Origin: Hyphomicrobiales bacterium
GTDB lineage: Bacteria; Pseudomonadota; Alphaproteobacteria; Rhizobiales; JACESI01
Direction of reading: 5' to 3'
Assembly: GCA_039989895.1 (NCBI GenBank)
Contig: JBDXGY010000006.1
Coordinates: 620,001 to 684,000, forward strand
DNA length: 64,000 nucleotides
The notes under the pieces were generated by a model. That model did not search any database and had not been told where the DNA came from. It saw nothing but the letters and a program-made list of their open reading frames with translations. Of the stretch, positions 8,344 through 17,154 are shown piece after piece. The translations under genes and the position numbers were made by a program. Position 1 is the first letter of the stretch. Each line of letters begins with the position of its first letter.

Positions 8344-9213
8344 TTAGTCACGTAAAAGCGTGATCAAACTTGACGTGTCATGGCGATTGCCGCCGCGTTT
8401 TTGAATTTGGCTATAAAACTGATCAACGAGAGCCGTAACAGGTAAATGTGCGCCATTGCTATTGGCTTCTTCTAGACAAATACCCAAATCTTTACGCATC
8501 CAATCAACGGCAAACCCAAAGTCGAATTTGTCTTCAGCCATGGTTTTGTAGCGATTGTCCATCTGCCATGAACCAGCAGCACCCTTTGAAATAACATCAA
8601 AGACGGCATCCGTATTCAGTCCAGCTTTTTGTGCAAAAGCCATGCCTTCCGACAGGCCTTGTACAAGACCAGCAATACAAATTTGGTTGACCATTTTAGT
8701 GAGCTGACCAGAACCAGCAGGCCCCATCAGGCGGGCGGCACGGGCAAAATTCATGATCACTGGCTCAGCTTTGTCATAATCTTCTTGTGAGCCACCGCAC
8801 ATCACGGTCAACGCACCATTTTCGGCGCCAGCTTGCCCACCAGAGACTGGGCCATCAACAAAACCTGCACCAGCGGCTTTGCACGCATCAGATAATTCGC
8901 GCGCTGCACCTGCAGAAGCAGTAGTGTTGTCGATTAAGATCGCGCCCGATTTGAGCGATTGAACACAACCGTCAGGTCCAGTTGTGACAGAGCGCAAGTC
9001 ATCGTCATTGCCAACACAACAAAAGACGAAATCAGCACCATCAGCCGCCTCGCGCGGTGTTGCCGCAGCCTTGCCACCAAATTCAGACGCCCATTTTTCC
9101 GCTTTGGTTGTTGTGCGGTTATAGACGGTCACGTCATGATCGCTCTTTGTCGCTATATGTCCTGCCATTGGGTAGCCCATTACACCAAGGCCGATAAATG
9201 CCACTTTTGCCAT
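8344..9213 (-). CDS. 3-hydroxyisobutyrate dehydrogenase / tartronate semialdehyde reductase family NAD(P)-dependent oxidoreductase
   Basis: A 289-residue beta-hydroxyacid dehydrogenase. The N-terminal Rossmann fold shows VAFIGLGVMGYPMAGHI, the substrate motif is FVDGPVSGGQAGAENG, and the catalytic lysine lies in GSGQLTKMVNQICIAGL. The C-terminal all-helical domain carries WMRKDLGICLEEA. These features define the family but do not decide between 3-hydroxyisobutyrate, tartronate semialdehyde or succinic semialdehyde-type substrates. The ATG is preceded by a good AGGAGA ribosome site. Its upstream region (9225-9389) is one member of a direct repeat. Confidence 0.88.
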   Translation of the reverse strand: MAKVAFIGLGVMGYPMAGHIATKSDHDVTVYNRTTTKAEKWASEFGGKAAATPREAADGADFVFCCVGNDDDLRSVTTGPDGCVQSLKSGAILIDNTTASAGAARELSDACKAAGAGFVDGPVSGGQAGAENGALTVMCGGSQEDYDKAEPVIMNFARAARLMGPAGSGQLTKMVNQICIAGLVQGLSEGMAFAQKAGLNTDAVFDVISKGAAGSWQMDNRYKTMAEDKFDFGFAVDWMRKDLGICLEEANSNGAHLPVTALVDQFYSQIQKRGGNRHDTSSLITLLRD

Positions 9214-9224
9214 TAAAAATTCTC

Positions 9225-9389
9225 CTCATTTTTATGGGTTGGCCTAAAATAACAAGGCCCGTTATCTCTAGGAAATACATAATTGCATCGTGCAGGTATA
9301 GTGAAAATTGTCTCTAAACACAGCAAATTGCATACAATATGCATTTTAGGTCTATTTGTATGGGGTATTAGATGGCAGGTATGCGGACG
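9225..9389. repeat. Direct repeat copy A (upstream region of the reductase gene)
   Basis: This 165-bp stretch matches 9998-10160 at about 91% identity by hand alignment, starting at CTCATTTTTATG and ending at TATGCGGAC. It includes the probable promoter of the reductase gene. A run of over 35 identical bases in the middle (around 9300-9340) rules out chance similarity. Confidence 0.93.
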
Positions 9390-9455
9390 AAGTGATCGTA
9401 CTGGAATAGTTACTCAATGCCCATCCCGTACTTAAGAGCAGACATTCAAATTTCC

Positions 9456-9857
9456 TTAAAGTTTTTTACCATTCCAATGATGACCAACTCTCTCACCATA
9501 TTTTTTAAAATCACCAACCTCATCAAACCATTTTCCACTGAAGGTTCTAAAATCTTGTGAAAATTTTACGCGAAAATCTCCAGAGCCATATAGATCTGTC
9601 CAAATACACGAAAGGGTTTGTTTGACTAGATTGCAGCTATCCAATTTCCCAGTTTCTATTTCATTCACGCCTTTAAATTCATAGTGGCCACTTATTTTCC
9701 CATCTAAAGAAACGGAAAAAACAGTCTTGCCAGGGTAATTTCCATTAGACCATATTTGCCCCTTATAAATACCATCAATATTCTCCGAGGCAGATGAAGA
9801 ATATGTTGTGAAAAATATGATTGTAAAAGTAAGAAAGTAGTGAGTTATAATTTTCAT
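9456..9857 (-). CDS. Small secreted protein of unknown function
   Basis: A 133-residue protein with an N-terminal signal peptide (hydrophobic residues about 4-18, probable cleavage after SSSASA-like residues near 23). The mature part is predicted from its pattern to be mainly beta strand: it alternates glycines and aromatics (GIYKGQIWSNGNYPG, GHYEFKG, SGDFRVKFS, GKWFDEVG) and has two cysteines near 74 and 83 that could form a disulfide. I recognise no family. The DNA is more AT-rich than the flanking genes. It lies inside the first unit of the duplicated segment between repeat copy A and a moeA fragment, so it may be accessory sequence. Confidence 0.6.
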   Translation of the reverse strand: MKIITHYFLTFTIIFFTTYSSSASENIDGIYKGQIWSNGNYPGKTVFSVSLDGKISGHYEFKGVNEIETGKLDSCNLVKQTLSCIWTDLYGSGDFRVKFSQDFRTFSGKWFDEVGDFKKYGERVGHHWNGKKL

Positions 9858-9944
9858 TTTTACCTTCCAGCGATACCTATTAAGATAAACTATTGTGATG
9901 CAACATCCGTTAATTTATCATTGATATTGAATGCTCCTTTGTAG

Positions 9945-9997
9945 TGCAGCGGCTAAATGTCAAATGCGCTGAACGGAATGAAAGAGACGCTGTCACC
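9945..9997 (-). pseudogene. Duplicated 3' tail of moeA
   Basis: This piece matches the last 14-17 codons and stop of moeA (11061-11112) with only a few substitutions. Read on the minus strand it still encodes DSVSFIPFSAFDI followed by a stop, where moeA ends SVSFIPFSAFGI. Some flanking downstream sequence (from about 9925) also matches. It abuts repeat copy B directly, so it marks the joint of a tandem duplication rather than a separate gene. Confidence 0.88.
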
Positions 9998-10160
9998 CTC
10001 ATTTTTATGCTTTGACCTAAAATAACGAGGCCTATTAACTCTAGGAAATACATAATGGCATCGTGCAGGTGTAGTGAAAATTGTCTCTAAACACAGCAAA
10101 TTGCATACAATATGATTTTAGGTCTATTTGTATGGGTTATTAGAAGGTGGGTATGCGGAC
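9998..10160. repeat. Direct repeat copy B, fused to the moeA tail copy
   Basis: The second copy of 9225-9389, with about 14 differences including one single-base gap. It no longer precedes a reductase gene. The fusion of moeA tail to this copy at 9997/9998 is the junction expected from a head-to-tail duplication of the segment running from copy A to the moeA end. Confidence 0.93.
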
Positions 10161-10328
10161 AAACTACCTTTTTCAATTTAAATTGTTGTCTCGGTTACGA
10201 CAGAGCTAAAATCGACACGTCGCGCTAGCAGTGGACTGTTCTAGAAACTACAATTTCCCATCCGCCGTGTTCAACACCTCCCCAAACAATTGTTGTGCAT
10301 CTACAAAGAGTCATGATACCTTCCCGCA
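10161..10328. other. Intergenic stretch before the P-loop gene
   Basis: About 170 bases between repeat copy B and the kinase-like gene. I see no gene, repeat or hairpin. No clear ribosome site precedes ATG 10329. Confidence 0.4.
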
Positions 10329-10874
10329 ATGAATATTCCAATATTTTTTGTAGGTGGAGCGAGCGCCTCAGGTAAATCATTCACTGGTTCAAAGATTGCT
10401 CAAGACGCAGATCTAACGATTGTCGGTCTCGATGATTATTACAATCAGATCGCAAAAGAAGACCTGACCGATAACACCAAAGACGACCTAACCAAAGAAC
10501 TTTCAATCATACTGTTAGGACATTTGATCGAGTCTAAGGCGCAATGCATCGTGGAAGGAGCGTATCTTAATCCCTACGATACCTTAAAATTTAGTGCTGG
10601 TCACTTATATCCTGTATTCTGCGGCTATCCAAATGCCGATCCAAAAAAACGTCTTGATGAAATTAATTTGCAGAAGGATATTAAAAAAAAGCATTGGTTG
10701 ACCTGGAAAGATCCTGACTATGCAATCTCCTGGCTTAAGACGCATATAGATGGAAGCAAATGGTATCAGAATGAATGCAAGAAACATTCAATCCCATTTG
10801 TAGATTTTTCAGATTTCCAACACGGTGAAAATGAGCTTATGGAACACTATAGAAAATTCGCAAAAAAAGATTGA
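10329..10874 (+). CDS. P-loop kinase-like / zeta-toxin-like ATP-binding protein, unknown function
   Basis: A 181-residue protein with an N-terminal Walker A motif, GGASASGKS, and a probable catalytic or Mg-binding aspartate in GLDDYYNQ about 25 residues later, the layout of small nucleotide or sugar kinases and zeta-type proteins. A hydrophobic strand followed by IVEGAYLNP resembles the substrate-binding strand of such kinases. It lacks enough signature to name a substrate. The C-terminal half has several tryptophans and is highly charged. No antitoxin-like partner gene is seen next to it. It is the cargo of the second unit of the duplicated segment, which makes recent gain plausible. Confidence 0.6.
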   Translation: MNIPIFFVGGASASGKSFTGSKIAQDADLTIVGLDDYYNQIAKEDLTDNTKDDLTKELSIILLGHLIESKAQCIVEGAYLNPYDTLKFSAGHLYPVFCGYPNADPKKRLDEINLQKDIKKKHWLTWKDPDYAISWLKTHIDGSKWYQNECKKHSIPFVDFSDFQHGENELMEHYRKFAKKD

Positions 10875-11056
10875 TCAAACCATTGCGAATGTCTGCGAAG
10901 CGTAGAACATACATGAAGACAAGTTCAATCTTGACCATAGCATTCCACGACATCCACTTAGTTGGAAAAATGGGCTCAGAGCGGAAATTGTAGGCACTTC
11001 TTGTATTACTATTTAACAATAGGTGGCGAATGATCATTGAATGCAAACGAACTCTT
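10875..11056. other. Intergenic stretch after the P-loop gene
   Basis: About 180 bases without a supportable gene. The last 20 bases resemble 9925-9944 and belong to the duplicated moeA-tail side of the tandem repeat. Confidence 0.4.
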
Positions 11057-11112
11057 TGGAGTGCAGCGGCTAAATGCCAAATGCGCTGAACGGAATAAAA
11101 GAGACGCTGTCA
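11057..11112. repeat. Parent copy of the duplicated moeA tail
   Basis: The real 3' end of moeA and a few bases beyond it, matched by 9945-9997. Similarity stops at GTCACC, about 17 codons inside the gene, which defines one end of the duplicated unit. Confidence 0.88.
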
Positions 11113-12338
11113 CCTTCTTCCAAACTGGTTGTTTCCTCATTAATCTCGATCAATCCATCAGCCTCGCGCAAACCTGAAATAAGGCCTGAGCCATCGCGTT
11201 TGAATTTATCGACCCGCAATTGGCCGCCATCATGGTGCAAGATACCGCGTAAAAACTCACGTCGGTCTGGTTTTTTCTTATTAATAGAAAAGGCGGCAGG
11301 CAGAGGGTAGCGCACTGGCTCTTGCCATTCAGCGCCACCAAGCGCCAGAATAATCTGCCGCGAATAGAGCAAGAAACAAACAAAAGCAGCGACAGGATTG
11401 CCGGGCAGGCCGATGAAAGCAGCCTCGCCAATATGACCAAAGGTCATGGGGCGTCCGGGCTTGATGGCCAGTTGCCACATATGGCGGCGGCCAACCGCAT
11501 CAAGAGCGGTGAGCACGTGATCTTCCTCGCCGCGACTGGCACCACCCGTGGTTAAAATCACATCATGTGTTTGGGCCAGCTCATTGAGTTTTGCTTGGAT
11601 TGTCTCAAGATTATCCGGCAAAATTCCTACATTGTTGACACTTACGGGTAGGGGTGCGAGCAGGCTTTCGAGCAGAGGACCATTTGAATTATAAACCTGA
11701 CCGGGTTTGATATCATTGCCCGGCATAATGAGTTCATCACCCGTCGATATAATGGCAACCTTTACTGTCTTGAACACGCTAACGCTAGCACGCCCAAGAG
11801 AAGCAAGGCCTGCGATATCCTGTGGCGTCAAGAGGTGACCAGACGAAAAAAGAACGGCGCCTTGTTTGACGTCTTCGCCAGCACGCCTGCAATTGGCGCC
11901 CTGTTTGAGGCCGGGTGGAATGGCAACAAATTTGGTGCCGTCTTGTTCGTGGGTCTCACAATCCTCTTGCATGGCAACCGTATCAGCGCCTGCAGGCATA
12001 GAAGCGCCTGTGAAAATGCGACCAGCACCTTCTGATGGCAGGGCCACGGGATTGGTGTCACCCGCCGCAATGCGCGTTACAATGGGAAACCAACCACCTG
12101 AGGTTTCATAAGCTGAATGGGCAAAGACATATCCATCAACAGCTGCATTGTCGCTTAAGGGAACATTGAGGGGAGCGGTGACTTCTTCGGCGATAATGCG
12201 TCCGAGCGCCTGTGTAAGCGGTATGTCTTCGGTTTTGCCAAGGGGCTGAACTTGTTTTTTTAAAATAGCCAGTGCTTCAGAATGCTTAAGGCGGTCTTTG
12301 TCGTGTAAAAAGCAGTCGTTTAATTCGGGCCTACTCAT
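11070..12338 (-). CDS. moeA: Molybdopterin molybdenumtransferase MoeA
   Basis: A 422-residue enzyme that inserts molybdate into adenylylated molybdopterin. The four-domain pattern is visible: N-terminal DIPLTQALGRIIAEEV and PLSDNAAVDGYVF, the central MPAGADTVAMQED, then the MPT-binding domain with STGDELIMPG and TTGGASRGEEDHV, and a C-terminal beta domain (DGSGLISGLREADGLIEI). Length is near the usual 400-420. It is the last gene of the Moco operon, with its start overlapping the mobB stop by 4 bp. Its last codons were copied to 9945-9997. Confidence 0.95.
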   Translation of the reverse strand: MSRPELNDCFLHDKDRLKHSEALAILKKQVQPLGKTEDIPLTQALGRIIAEEVTAPLNVPLSDNAAVDGYVFAHSAYETSGGWFPIVTRIAAGDTNPVALPSEGAGRIFTGASMPAGADTVAMQEDCETHEQDGTKFVAIPPGLKQGANCRRAGEDVKQGAVLFSSGHLLTPQDIAGLASLGRASVSVFKTVKVAIISTGDELIMPGNDIKPGQVYNSNGPLLESLLAPLPVSVNNVGILPDNLETIQAKLNELAQTHDVILTTGGASRGEEDHVLTALDAVGRRHMWQLAIKPGRPMTFGHIGEAAFIGLPGNPVAAFVCFLLYSRQIILALGGAEWQEPVRYPLPAAFSINKKKPDRREFLRGILHHDGGQLRVDKFKRDGSGLISGLREADGLIEINEETTSLEEGDSVSFIPFSAFGI

Positions 12339-12865
12339 GATTGTTCCGCCGGTTTTTTATTCGGTAGCCCAACATGACCGAGGATAAAATCAGCCATAGT
12401 TGTTATGTCATTGATATCAAAATCAGGCAGGCTGGTTGTCACTTCATGGTCATGCGCAATAGCAACAATCGAGAGGTCGTCGGGGGCTATTTCTTCACGG
12501 GAGCGGGCCTCTACACGCCGACATTCAATTTTCGGGTGTGGCTCGCGTTTATAGCCTTCTATGATCACGAGATCGACTGGGCTTAGCCTTTTGAGCATTT
12601 CATCCAAGGCTGGTTCTTCATCGCCGCGTAATTCATGGACAATTGCCCAGCGGTTCTGCGAGCTAATTGCGACCTCTGTCGCGCCGCTTTCACGGTGGCG
12701 ATAGCTGTCACGTCCCTCATGATCCATCTCAAAAGTTTTATGGGCATGCTTGACAGTGGAAACGCGATAGCCACGCGCGGTAATCTCGCTGACAAGCTCG
12801 CAAACAAGAGTGGTTTTGCCAGAATTCTTCCAGCCTGTAACGCCAAATACGCGCTGGGTCGTCAT
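12335..12865 (-). CDS. mobB: Molybdopterin-guanine dinucleotide biosynthesis adapter MobB
   Basis: A 176-residue GTP-binding protein that assists MobA in forming the guanine-dinucleotide form of the cofactor. The Walker A motif is GWKNSGKTTLV at about residues 10-20, followed by KHAHKTFEMDHEGRDSYRHR and the Walker B-like DLVIIEGYKREPHPKIE. Both ends overlap neighbouring genes by 4 bp (mobA upstream, moeA downstream), so it is co-translated with them. Not strictly required for MGD synthesis in known systems. Confidence 0.93.
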   Translation of the reverse strand: MTTQRVFGVTGWKNSGKTTLVCELVSEITARGYRVSTVKHAHKTFEMDHEGRDSYRHRESGATEVAISSQNRWAIVHELRGDEEPALDEMLKRLSPVDLVIIEGYKREPHPKIECRRVEARSREEIAPDDLSIVAIAHDHEVTTSLPDFDINDITTMADFILGHVGLPNKKPAEQS

Positions 12866-13488
12866 TGTGTCGTTCCTTTAAGAAGCTCTTGCGCGGTTTC
12901 AAAATCTTCTGGTGTGTTGATATTGAAAAAGGGATCGATGGTTAGGTCATCAAGATGAATAGACTTAAAGTCCGCAGTTGCCCAGTTGTGGCGCTCTACC
13001 CATAAAAGCACCTTGCGGTTTTTTTCATCTTGCAGCCATGTATCCAAATCATCCGCAAGCATCACAGGCCACAGCCCAAAAGTTGGATGACGGCGATCAT
13101 TGGATGTGGCCAGCACAACCGTTTGCTCATCATCCGCTTTTGATTTTAAGGCAGCCACTAGATTGTCAGGAAAAAACGGTGTGTCAGCGGCGGCTGTCAC
13201 AATGAAGCTTGGTACTTGTTCTAGTTTTTGTGCATAGCGCAGCCCCGCCAAAACACCTGCTAACGGACCCGCAAAACCATCAATCGTATCTGGAACGATT
13301 GGTGCGGCAAAGCCTGCAAAGCGGTTTGGGTCGCCATTGGCATTGATAATCACATCGCCCGTTTGTGCTTTCAACCGATCAAAAGCATGAGCCATGACTG
13401 GTTTGCCGCCAAGAGGGATCAAACCTTTGTCGCCACCACCCATGCGTCTGGACAAGCCGCCCGCTAGTAAAACCCCTAAAACACTCAC
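12862..13488 (-). CDS. mobA: Molybdenum cofactor guanylyltransferase MobA
   Basis: A 208-residue nucleotidyltransferase that couples GTP to molybdopterin to give the MGD cofactor used by DMSO-reductase-family enzymes such as formate dehydrogenase. The signature is GVLLAGGLSRRMGGGDKGLIPLGG at the N-terminus (the nucleotide-binding loop), with FAGPLAGVLAGLRYA and the acidic site TAAADTPFFP. The gene overlaps fdhD and mobB by 4 bp each, so the operon is tight. Confidence 0.94.
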   Translation of the reverse strand: MSVLGVLLAGGLSRRMGGGDKGLIPLGGKPVMAHAFDRLKAQTGDVIINANGDPNRFAGFAAPIVPDTIDGFAGPLAGVLAGLRYAQKLEQVPSFIVTAAADTPFFPDNLVAALKSKADDEQTVVLATSNDRRHPTFGLWPVMLADDLDTWLQDEKNRKVLLWVERHNWATADFKSIHLDDLTIDPFFNINTPEDFETAQELLKGTTQ

Positions 13489-14366
13489 TCAGCCGCCTCA
13501 TTTTTTGCGCCTTTGCGGCGGTGTTTCTGGTCTTCATCGTCTGCTGTCGACATGTCAGCGTCAAAGATGATGCGCTCTTGACCGGCCAAGGCCACAAAGC
13601 GGGCACCGCGCGCGCGGCCAATTAACGTTAAACCTGCCTGTTTGGCAAGCTCGACACCCCAAGCCGTGAAGCCCGAGCGAGAGACGAGAATGGGGATGCC
13701 CATTTTGACGGTTTTTATAACCATCTCAGAGGTCAGGCGGCCTGTTGTGTAGAACATTTTGCTCGCTGGATCGACTTGATTTTGATGCATATAGCCCGCG
13801 ATTTTATCAACTGCGTTGTGCCGTCCCACATCTTCCATATATACGAGCGCGCGGTCTTGTTCACACAAAACACAGCCATGAATAGCACCCGCGCTTAAAT
13901 AGAGTGATGGCGCGGTGTTGATGGCTTTTGTGAGTGAGGCTAGCCAGCTGGTGCGAAGAGTTGCGCCCTTGGGGAAGGAAAAACCTTCAAGGCTTTCCAT
14001 TAAATCGCCAAAGGTCGTGCCTTGTGCACAGCCTGATGTGCGCACTTTTTTCTTCATTTTGTCTTCGTAATTGGTTTCGCGTTCTGTACGCACCACAACG
14101 ACGCCCAGATCATCATCAAAATCAACACCGGTGATGATGTCATCAGGTTTCAACATGTTTTGGTTCAATAAAAACCCAATGGCCAGAAAATCAGGATGAT
14201 CGCCAATGGTCATCATGGTGACCACTTCCTGCGTGTTCAGGTAAAGCGTCAATGGGCGCTCGGTCACCACCTTGGTCGTAACGCTTGCACCAGTATGGTC
14301 GATGCCAGTGACAGCGGTGGACAGACCGGGTGCATCGGGGTCGGGTTTTATGATGAAATCACTCAT
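13485..14366 (-). CDS. fdhD: Formate dehydrogenase accessory sulfurtransferase FdhD
   Basis: A 293-residue protein needed to make active formate dehydrogenase; in E. coli it passes sulfur from IscS to the molybdenum cofactor. Visible family motifs are DHPDFLAIGFLLNQ, TSGCAQGTTFGDL, GAIHGCVLC, VYMEDVGRHNAVDKI and TTGRLTSEMVIK. The site that is CGxCG in E. coli reads SGCAQG here, keeping one cysteine. I chose ATG 14366 over an upstream TTG at 14402, which would overlap the MFS gene by 23 bp and add non-conserved residues. No formate dehydrogenase structural gene lies in the window, so its client is encoded elsewhere. Confidence 0.93.
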   Translation of the reverse strand: MSDFIIKPDPDAPGLSTAVTGIDHTGASVTTKVVTERPLTLYLNTQEVVTMMTIGDHPDFLAIGFLLNQNMLKPDDIITGVDFDDDLGVVVVRTERETNYEDKMKKKVRTSGCAQGTTFGDLMESLEGFSFPKGATLRTSWLASLTKAINTAPSLYLSAGAIHGCVLCEQDRALVYMEDVGRHNAVDKIAGYMHQNQVDPASKMFYTTGRLTSEMVIKTVKMGIPILVSRSGFTAWGVELAKQAGLTLIGRARGARFVALAGQERIIFDADMSTADDEDQKHRRKGAKNEAAE

Positions 14367-14379
14367 GGTTTGAGAATAA

Positions 14380-15642
14380 TCACGGTTTCGCTGCTGGCGC
14401 AATCGGTGCGACGGTATGATTTTCTATCCGCTCAAGCTTTTTAACCCAAAGCCCACATAAAAGAGCCAAAACACCAGAGCCAATCATAACAATAACCATG
14501 GGCCAGATGCTGAGGTGAATATTAAGCCACTCGGCGGTCAAGGTTGCGGCAATAGCGCCAAAGCCGATTTGTGTGAAGCCGATGGCACCACTTGCGGTTC
14601 CGGCGATTTCGGGTTTGATGCTGACAGCGCCTGCAATGGTGGAGGGGAGCGTGAGGCCATTTGCAATGGATGAAATAAAGCAAGGGACAAAGAGGCTTGC
14701 TGGATGAACATAGCCCGCACTGAAAAGCGCTGCCACAAGCAAGATGCCACATATATTGATAAAACATCCGGTCATGATCATACGCACAATGCCTTGTCTT
14801 TGTGCAAACCTGCCAGACAGGAAATTTCCAAAACCATAACCAGCTGCGATCATGATGAAGTAAAGCCCGTAACCCGTTGGTGTAAGGCCTAAAATTTTGT
14901 CCGATAAAAGTGGCGCGCCTCCCATAAAGGCAAAATAGGCAGCTGATGAAAACCCACAGGTAATAGCAAAAGCAATGAAGCGTTTTTCACGTAATAAAGA
15001 ATTATAATTTCCTGAGAGCTGGCGGATGCTTGTTTTCTTGCCAAGATAAGGATTGGTCTCGTGCAAATTGATGAAAGCACCCACGAAGACTGCGCCCGCC
15101 AACGCCAGCATAAACAGCGAACTGCCCCACCATGCGACATTTTCCTGTAGTAGGCCTCCAATATAAGGAACCGCCATCGGTGAAACCGTCATTGCCATAG
15201 TGACATAGCCAATCATGCTGGCGGCTTTATCTCGCGTATATAGATCGCGAATGATGGTTCGAGCCAAAGCAATGCCCGTGCAAGCGCCCATACCCTGCAA
15301 AATTCGACCTGTAATAAATATTTCAATCGTGGGTGAAAAAATACAAATAACGCTGCCGACCATAGAAATAAGCATGCCAATCAAAATAATTGGTCTTCTA
15401 CCGAAAAAGTCTGATAGGGGGCCGAGCACAAGCTGTGAAAAAGCAATCGCGACCAAAAAGAGAGAAAGGGCGAGTTGTACTCTTCCATAGTCGGTATCGA
15501 ACACATCAACAAAGGCCGATAGCGAAGGTGCAATTATATTGATGCCCGCGGGTGCTACCATAGAAATAGCTACGAGAATAAAAACTGAAGGCACGCGCTT
15601 TTGTCGTGGGCTTTCAAAGGGCACGGATTGGTCTTGATCCAA
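14380..15642 (-). CDS. Bcr/CflA-type MFS multidrug transporter
   Basis: A 420-residue transporter with about 12 membrane segments. The MFS loop-2/3 motif is GPLSDFFGRRPIILIGM, and motif C in helix 5 shows AMTVSPMAVPYIGG, typical of drug:proton antiporters of the Bcr/CflA group (bicyclomycin, chloramphenicol, sulfonamides). It starts with TTG one base after the moaA stop, so it is fully inside the Moco operon. This raises the possibility that the natural substrate is linked to molybdenum-cofactor metabolism, but nothing in the sequence proves that. Confidence 0.88.
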   Translation of the reverse strand: MDQDQSVPFESPRQKRVPSVFILVAISMVAPAGINIIAPSLSAFVDVFDTDYGRVQLALSLFLVAIAFSQLVLGPLSDFFGRRPIILIGMLISMVGSVICIFSPTIEIFITGRILQGMGACTGIALARTIIRDLYTRDKAASMIGYVTMAMTVSPMAVPYIGGLLQENVAWWGSSLFMLALAGAVFVGAFINLHETNPYLGKKTSIRQLSGNYNSLLREKRFIAFAITCGFSSAAYFAFMGGAPLLSDKILGLTPTGYGLYFIMIAAGYGFGNFLSGRFAQRQGIVRMIMTGCFINICGILLVAALFSAGYVHPASLFVPCFISSIANGLTLPSTIAGAVSIKPEIAGTASGAIGFTQIGFGAIAATLTAEWLNIHLSIWPMVIVMIGSGVLALLCGLWVKKLERIENHTVAPIAPAAKP

Positions 15643-15643
15643 A

Positions 15644-16735
15644 TTAACCGCCGGTTGTGCTCATATGCCGACCAACGGATGGTTTGGTGTTCCGACGGTC
15701 AATAATAAAATCATGGCCTTTCGGCTTTAAAGTAATGGCATCATCGATCGCTTTATAAAGTGCAGCATTATCATCGTTATGACGCATAGGTGCGCGTAAA
15801 TCGGCAGCATCTTCTTGACCCAGACACATATAAAGTGTGCCAGTGCAGGTAATGCGAACGCGATTACAGCTTTCGCAGAAATTATGGGTCATCGGCGTGA
15901 TAAATCCAAGCCTTCCGCCAGTTTCTTCAATTTCCACATAGCGGGCAGGACCACCGGTTTTATAAGGAATATCTTTCAGCGTGAACTGTTCAGATAAACG
16001 GGCGCGTATAGTCGATAAAGGCAAATATTGCTCTGTGCGGTCTTCATCAATTTCTCCAAGAGGCATTGTTTCAATCAATGTCAGATCATGGCCTTCACCA
16101 TGTGCCCAGCGCATCATCTCTACGATTTCATGTTCATTATCGCCTTTGAGGGCAACGGCGTTGATTTTGACAGCGATTCCAGCTTTTGTTGCAGCCTTAA
16201 TGCCGTCGAGTACCTGATTTAAGTCACCACGTCGTGTGATGCGTTTGAATTTCTCTGCATCGAGGGTATCGAGAGACACATTGACGCGCCTAATCCCTAG
16301 ATCTGCCATTTCGTCTGCATGTTTTGGCAATTGTGAACCGTTGGTTGTCAATGTTAACTCTTCCAAGTCACCACTGTCCAAATGCCGAGACAAAGTGCGT
16401 ATTAACGTCATGATTCCCTTGCGAACAAGTGGTTCGCCACCGGTTAAACGCAGTTTTTTAACGCCTTTATCAATGAAAGCTGTGCACAAACGATCGATCT
16501 CTTCCAGACTCAAAACTTCACGTTTGGGCAGGAAGGTCATGTCCTCTGACATACAATAAGTACATCTAAAATCGCAGCGATCTGTGACCGACACCCGCAA
16601 ATAAGTGATTGCGCGCTGATACGGGTCTATCAGTTCAGGCGTGTCAGGATTGGTTGAACGCAATGGAATAGTCATTGGTTCTGGGGTAGGGCCTTCATGG
16701 CGTGGGCGTTTCTCGGGTGAAATTATTGTAGCCAA
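15644..16735 (-). CDS. moaA: GTP 3',8-cyclase MoaA (radical SAM)
   Basis: A 363-residue enzyme that with MoaC converts GTP to cyclic pyranopterin monophosphate, the first step of molybdenum cofactor synthesis. The radical SAM cysteines are C54, C58 and C61 in CDFRCTYC. The second cluster is in the C-terminal part, with [11 protein letters not shown], and the protein ends in GG as active MoaA does. I chose a TTG start at 16735 because a perfect AGGAGG lies six bases upstream; the first ATG (16675) has no ribosome site and would remove 20 residues, and a GTG at 16798 would place the ribosome site inside the gene. First gene of a six-gene operon down to moeA. Confidence 0.93.
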   Translation of the reverse strand: MATIISPEKRPRHEGPTPEPMTIPLRSTNPDTPELIDPYQRAITYLRVSVTDRCDFRCTYCMSEDMTFLPKREVLSLEEIDRLCTAFIDKGVKKLRLTGGEPLVRKGIMTLIRTLSRHLDSGDLEELTLTTNGSQLPKHADEMADLGIRRVNVSLDTLDAEKFKRITRRGDLNQVLDGIKAATKAGIAVKINAVALKGDNEHEIVEMMRWAHGEGHDLTLIETMPLGEIDEDRTEQYLPLSTIRARLSEQFTLKDIPYKTGGPARYVEIEETGGRLGFITPMTHNFCESCNRVRITCTGTLYMCLGQEDAADLRAPMRHNDDNAALYKAIDDAITLKPKGHDFIIDRRNTKPSVGRHMSTTGG

Positions 16736-16747
16736 ATCAAACCTCCT
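16736..16747 (-). promoter_or_regulatory. Strong ribosome binding site deciding the moaA start
   Basis: On the minus strand AGGAGG occupies 16747-16742, with a six-base spacer before TTG at 16735. This is the only perfect Shine-Dalgarno sequence in front of moaA. Confidence 0.8.
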
Positions 16748-16977
16748 GAACCGCTCTCTCCCAGCGGACACTTTACTATAGAACAAGCTTATTAGCACTT
16801 ATTCCGTAAATCAAAGACTTTGTTGCAAAGGAATGAAAATGTAGCACTTCTTGAGACAGCGAGATATATTTTTTGAGAATGGGCGTTCATCATTAGGGAT
16901 GATAGCGAAATTTTCAATCCAACACTTGCGCCACCATTCGCTTTGACGTACCTAGCGCGTGCGATTGCCAATAAGAG

Positions 16978-17051
16978 GGCCTCATGGCGGAGTGGTTACG
17001 CAGCGGATTGCAAATCCGTCTACCCCGGTTCGAGTCCGGGTGAGGCCTCCA
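16978..17051 (+). tRNA. tRNA-Cys (GCA)
   Basis: A complete cloverleaf. The acceptor stem pairs GGCCTCA (16978-16984) with TGAGGCC (17041-17047). The anticodon loop is ATTGCAAAT with anticodon GCA at 17010-17012, and the T arm is CCGGTTCGAGTCCGG. The discriminator base is T (U73), as cysteinyl-tRNA synthetase requires, and CCA is encoded at 17049-17051. Confidence 0.97.
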
Positions 17052-17154
17052 ATCGCACTTTAATTTGGTCTTATAATGCTTGTTTTTACGATAAGCATGC
17101 GTCACAATATGAGCTCAGTAATTTAAGCGGTAAAGTGCAACGAGGATTGCAATT

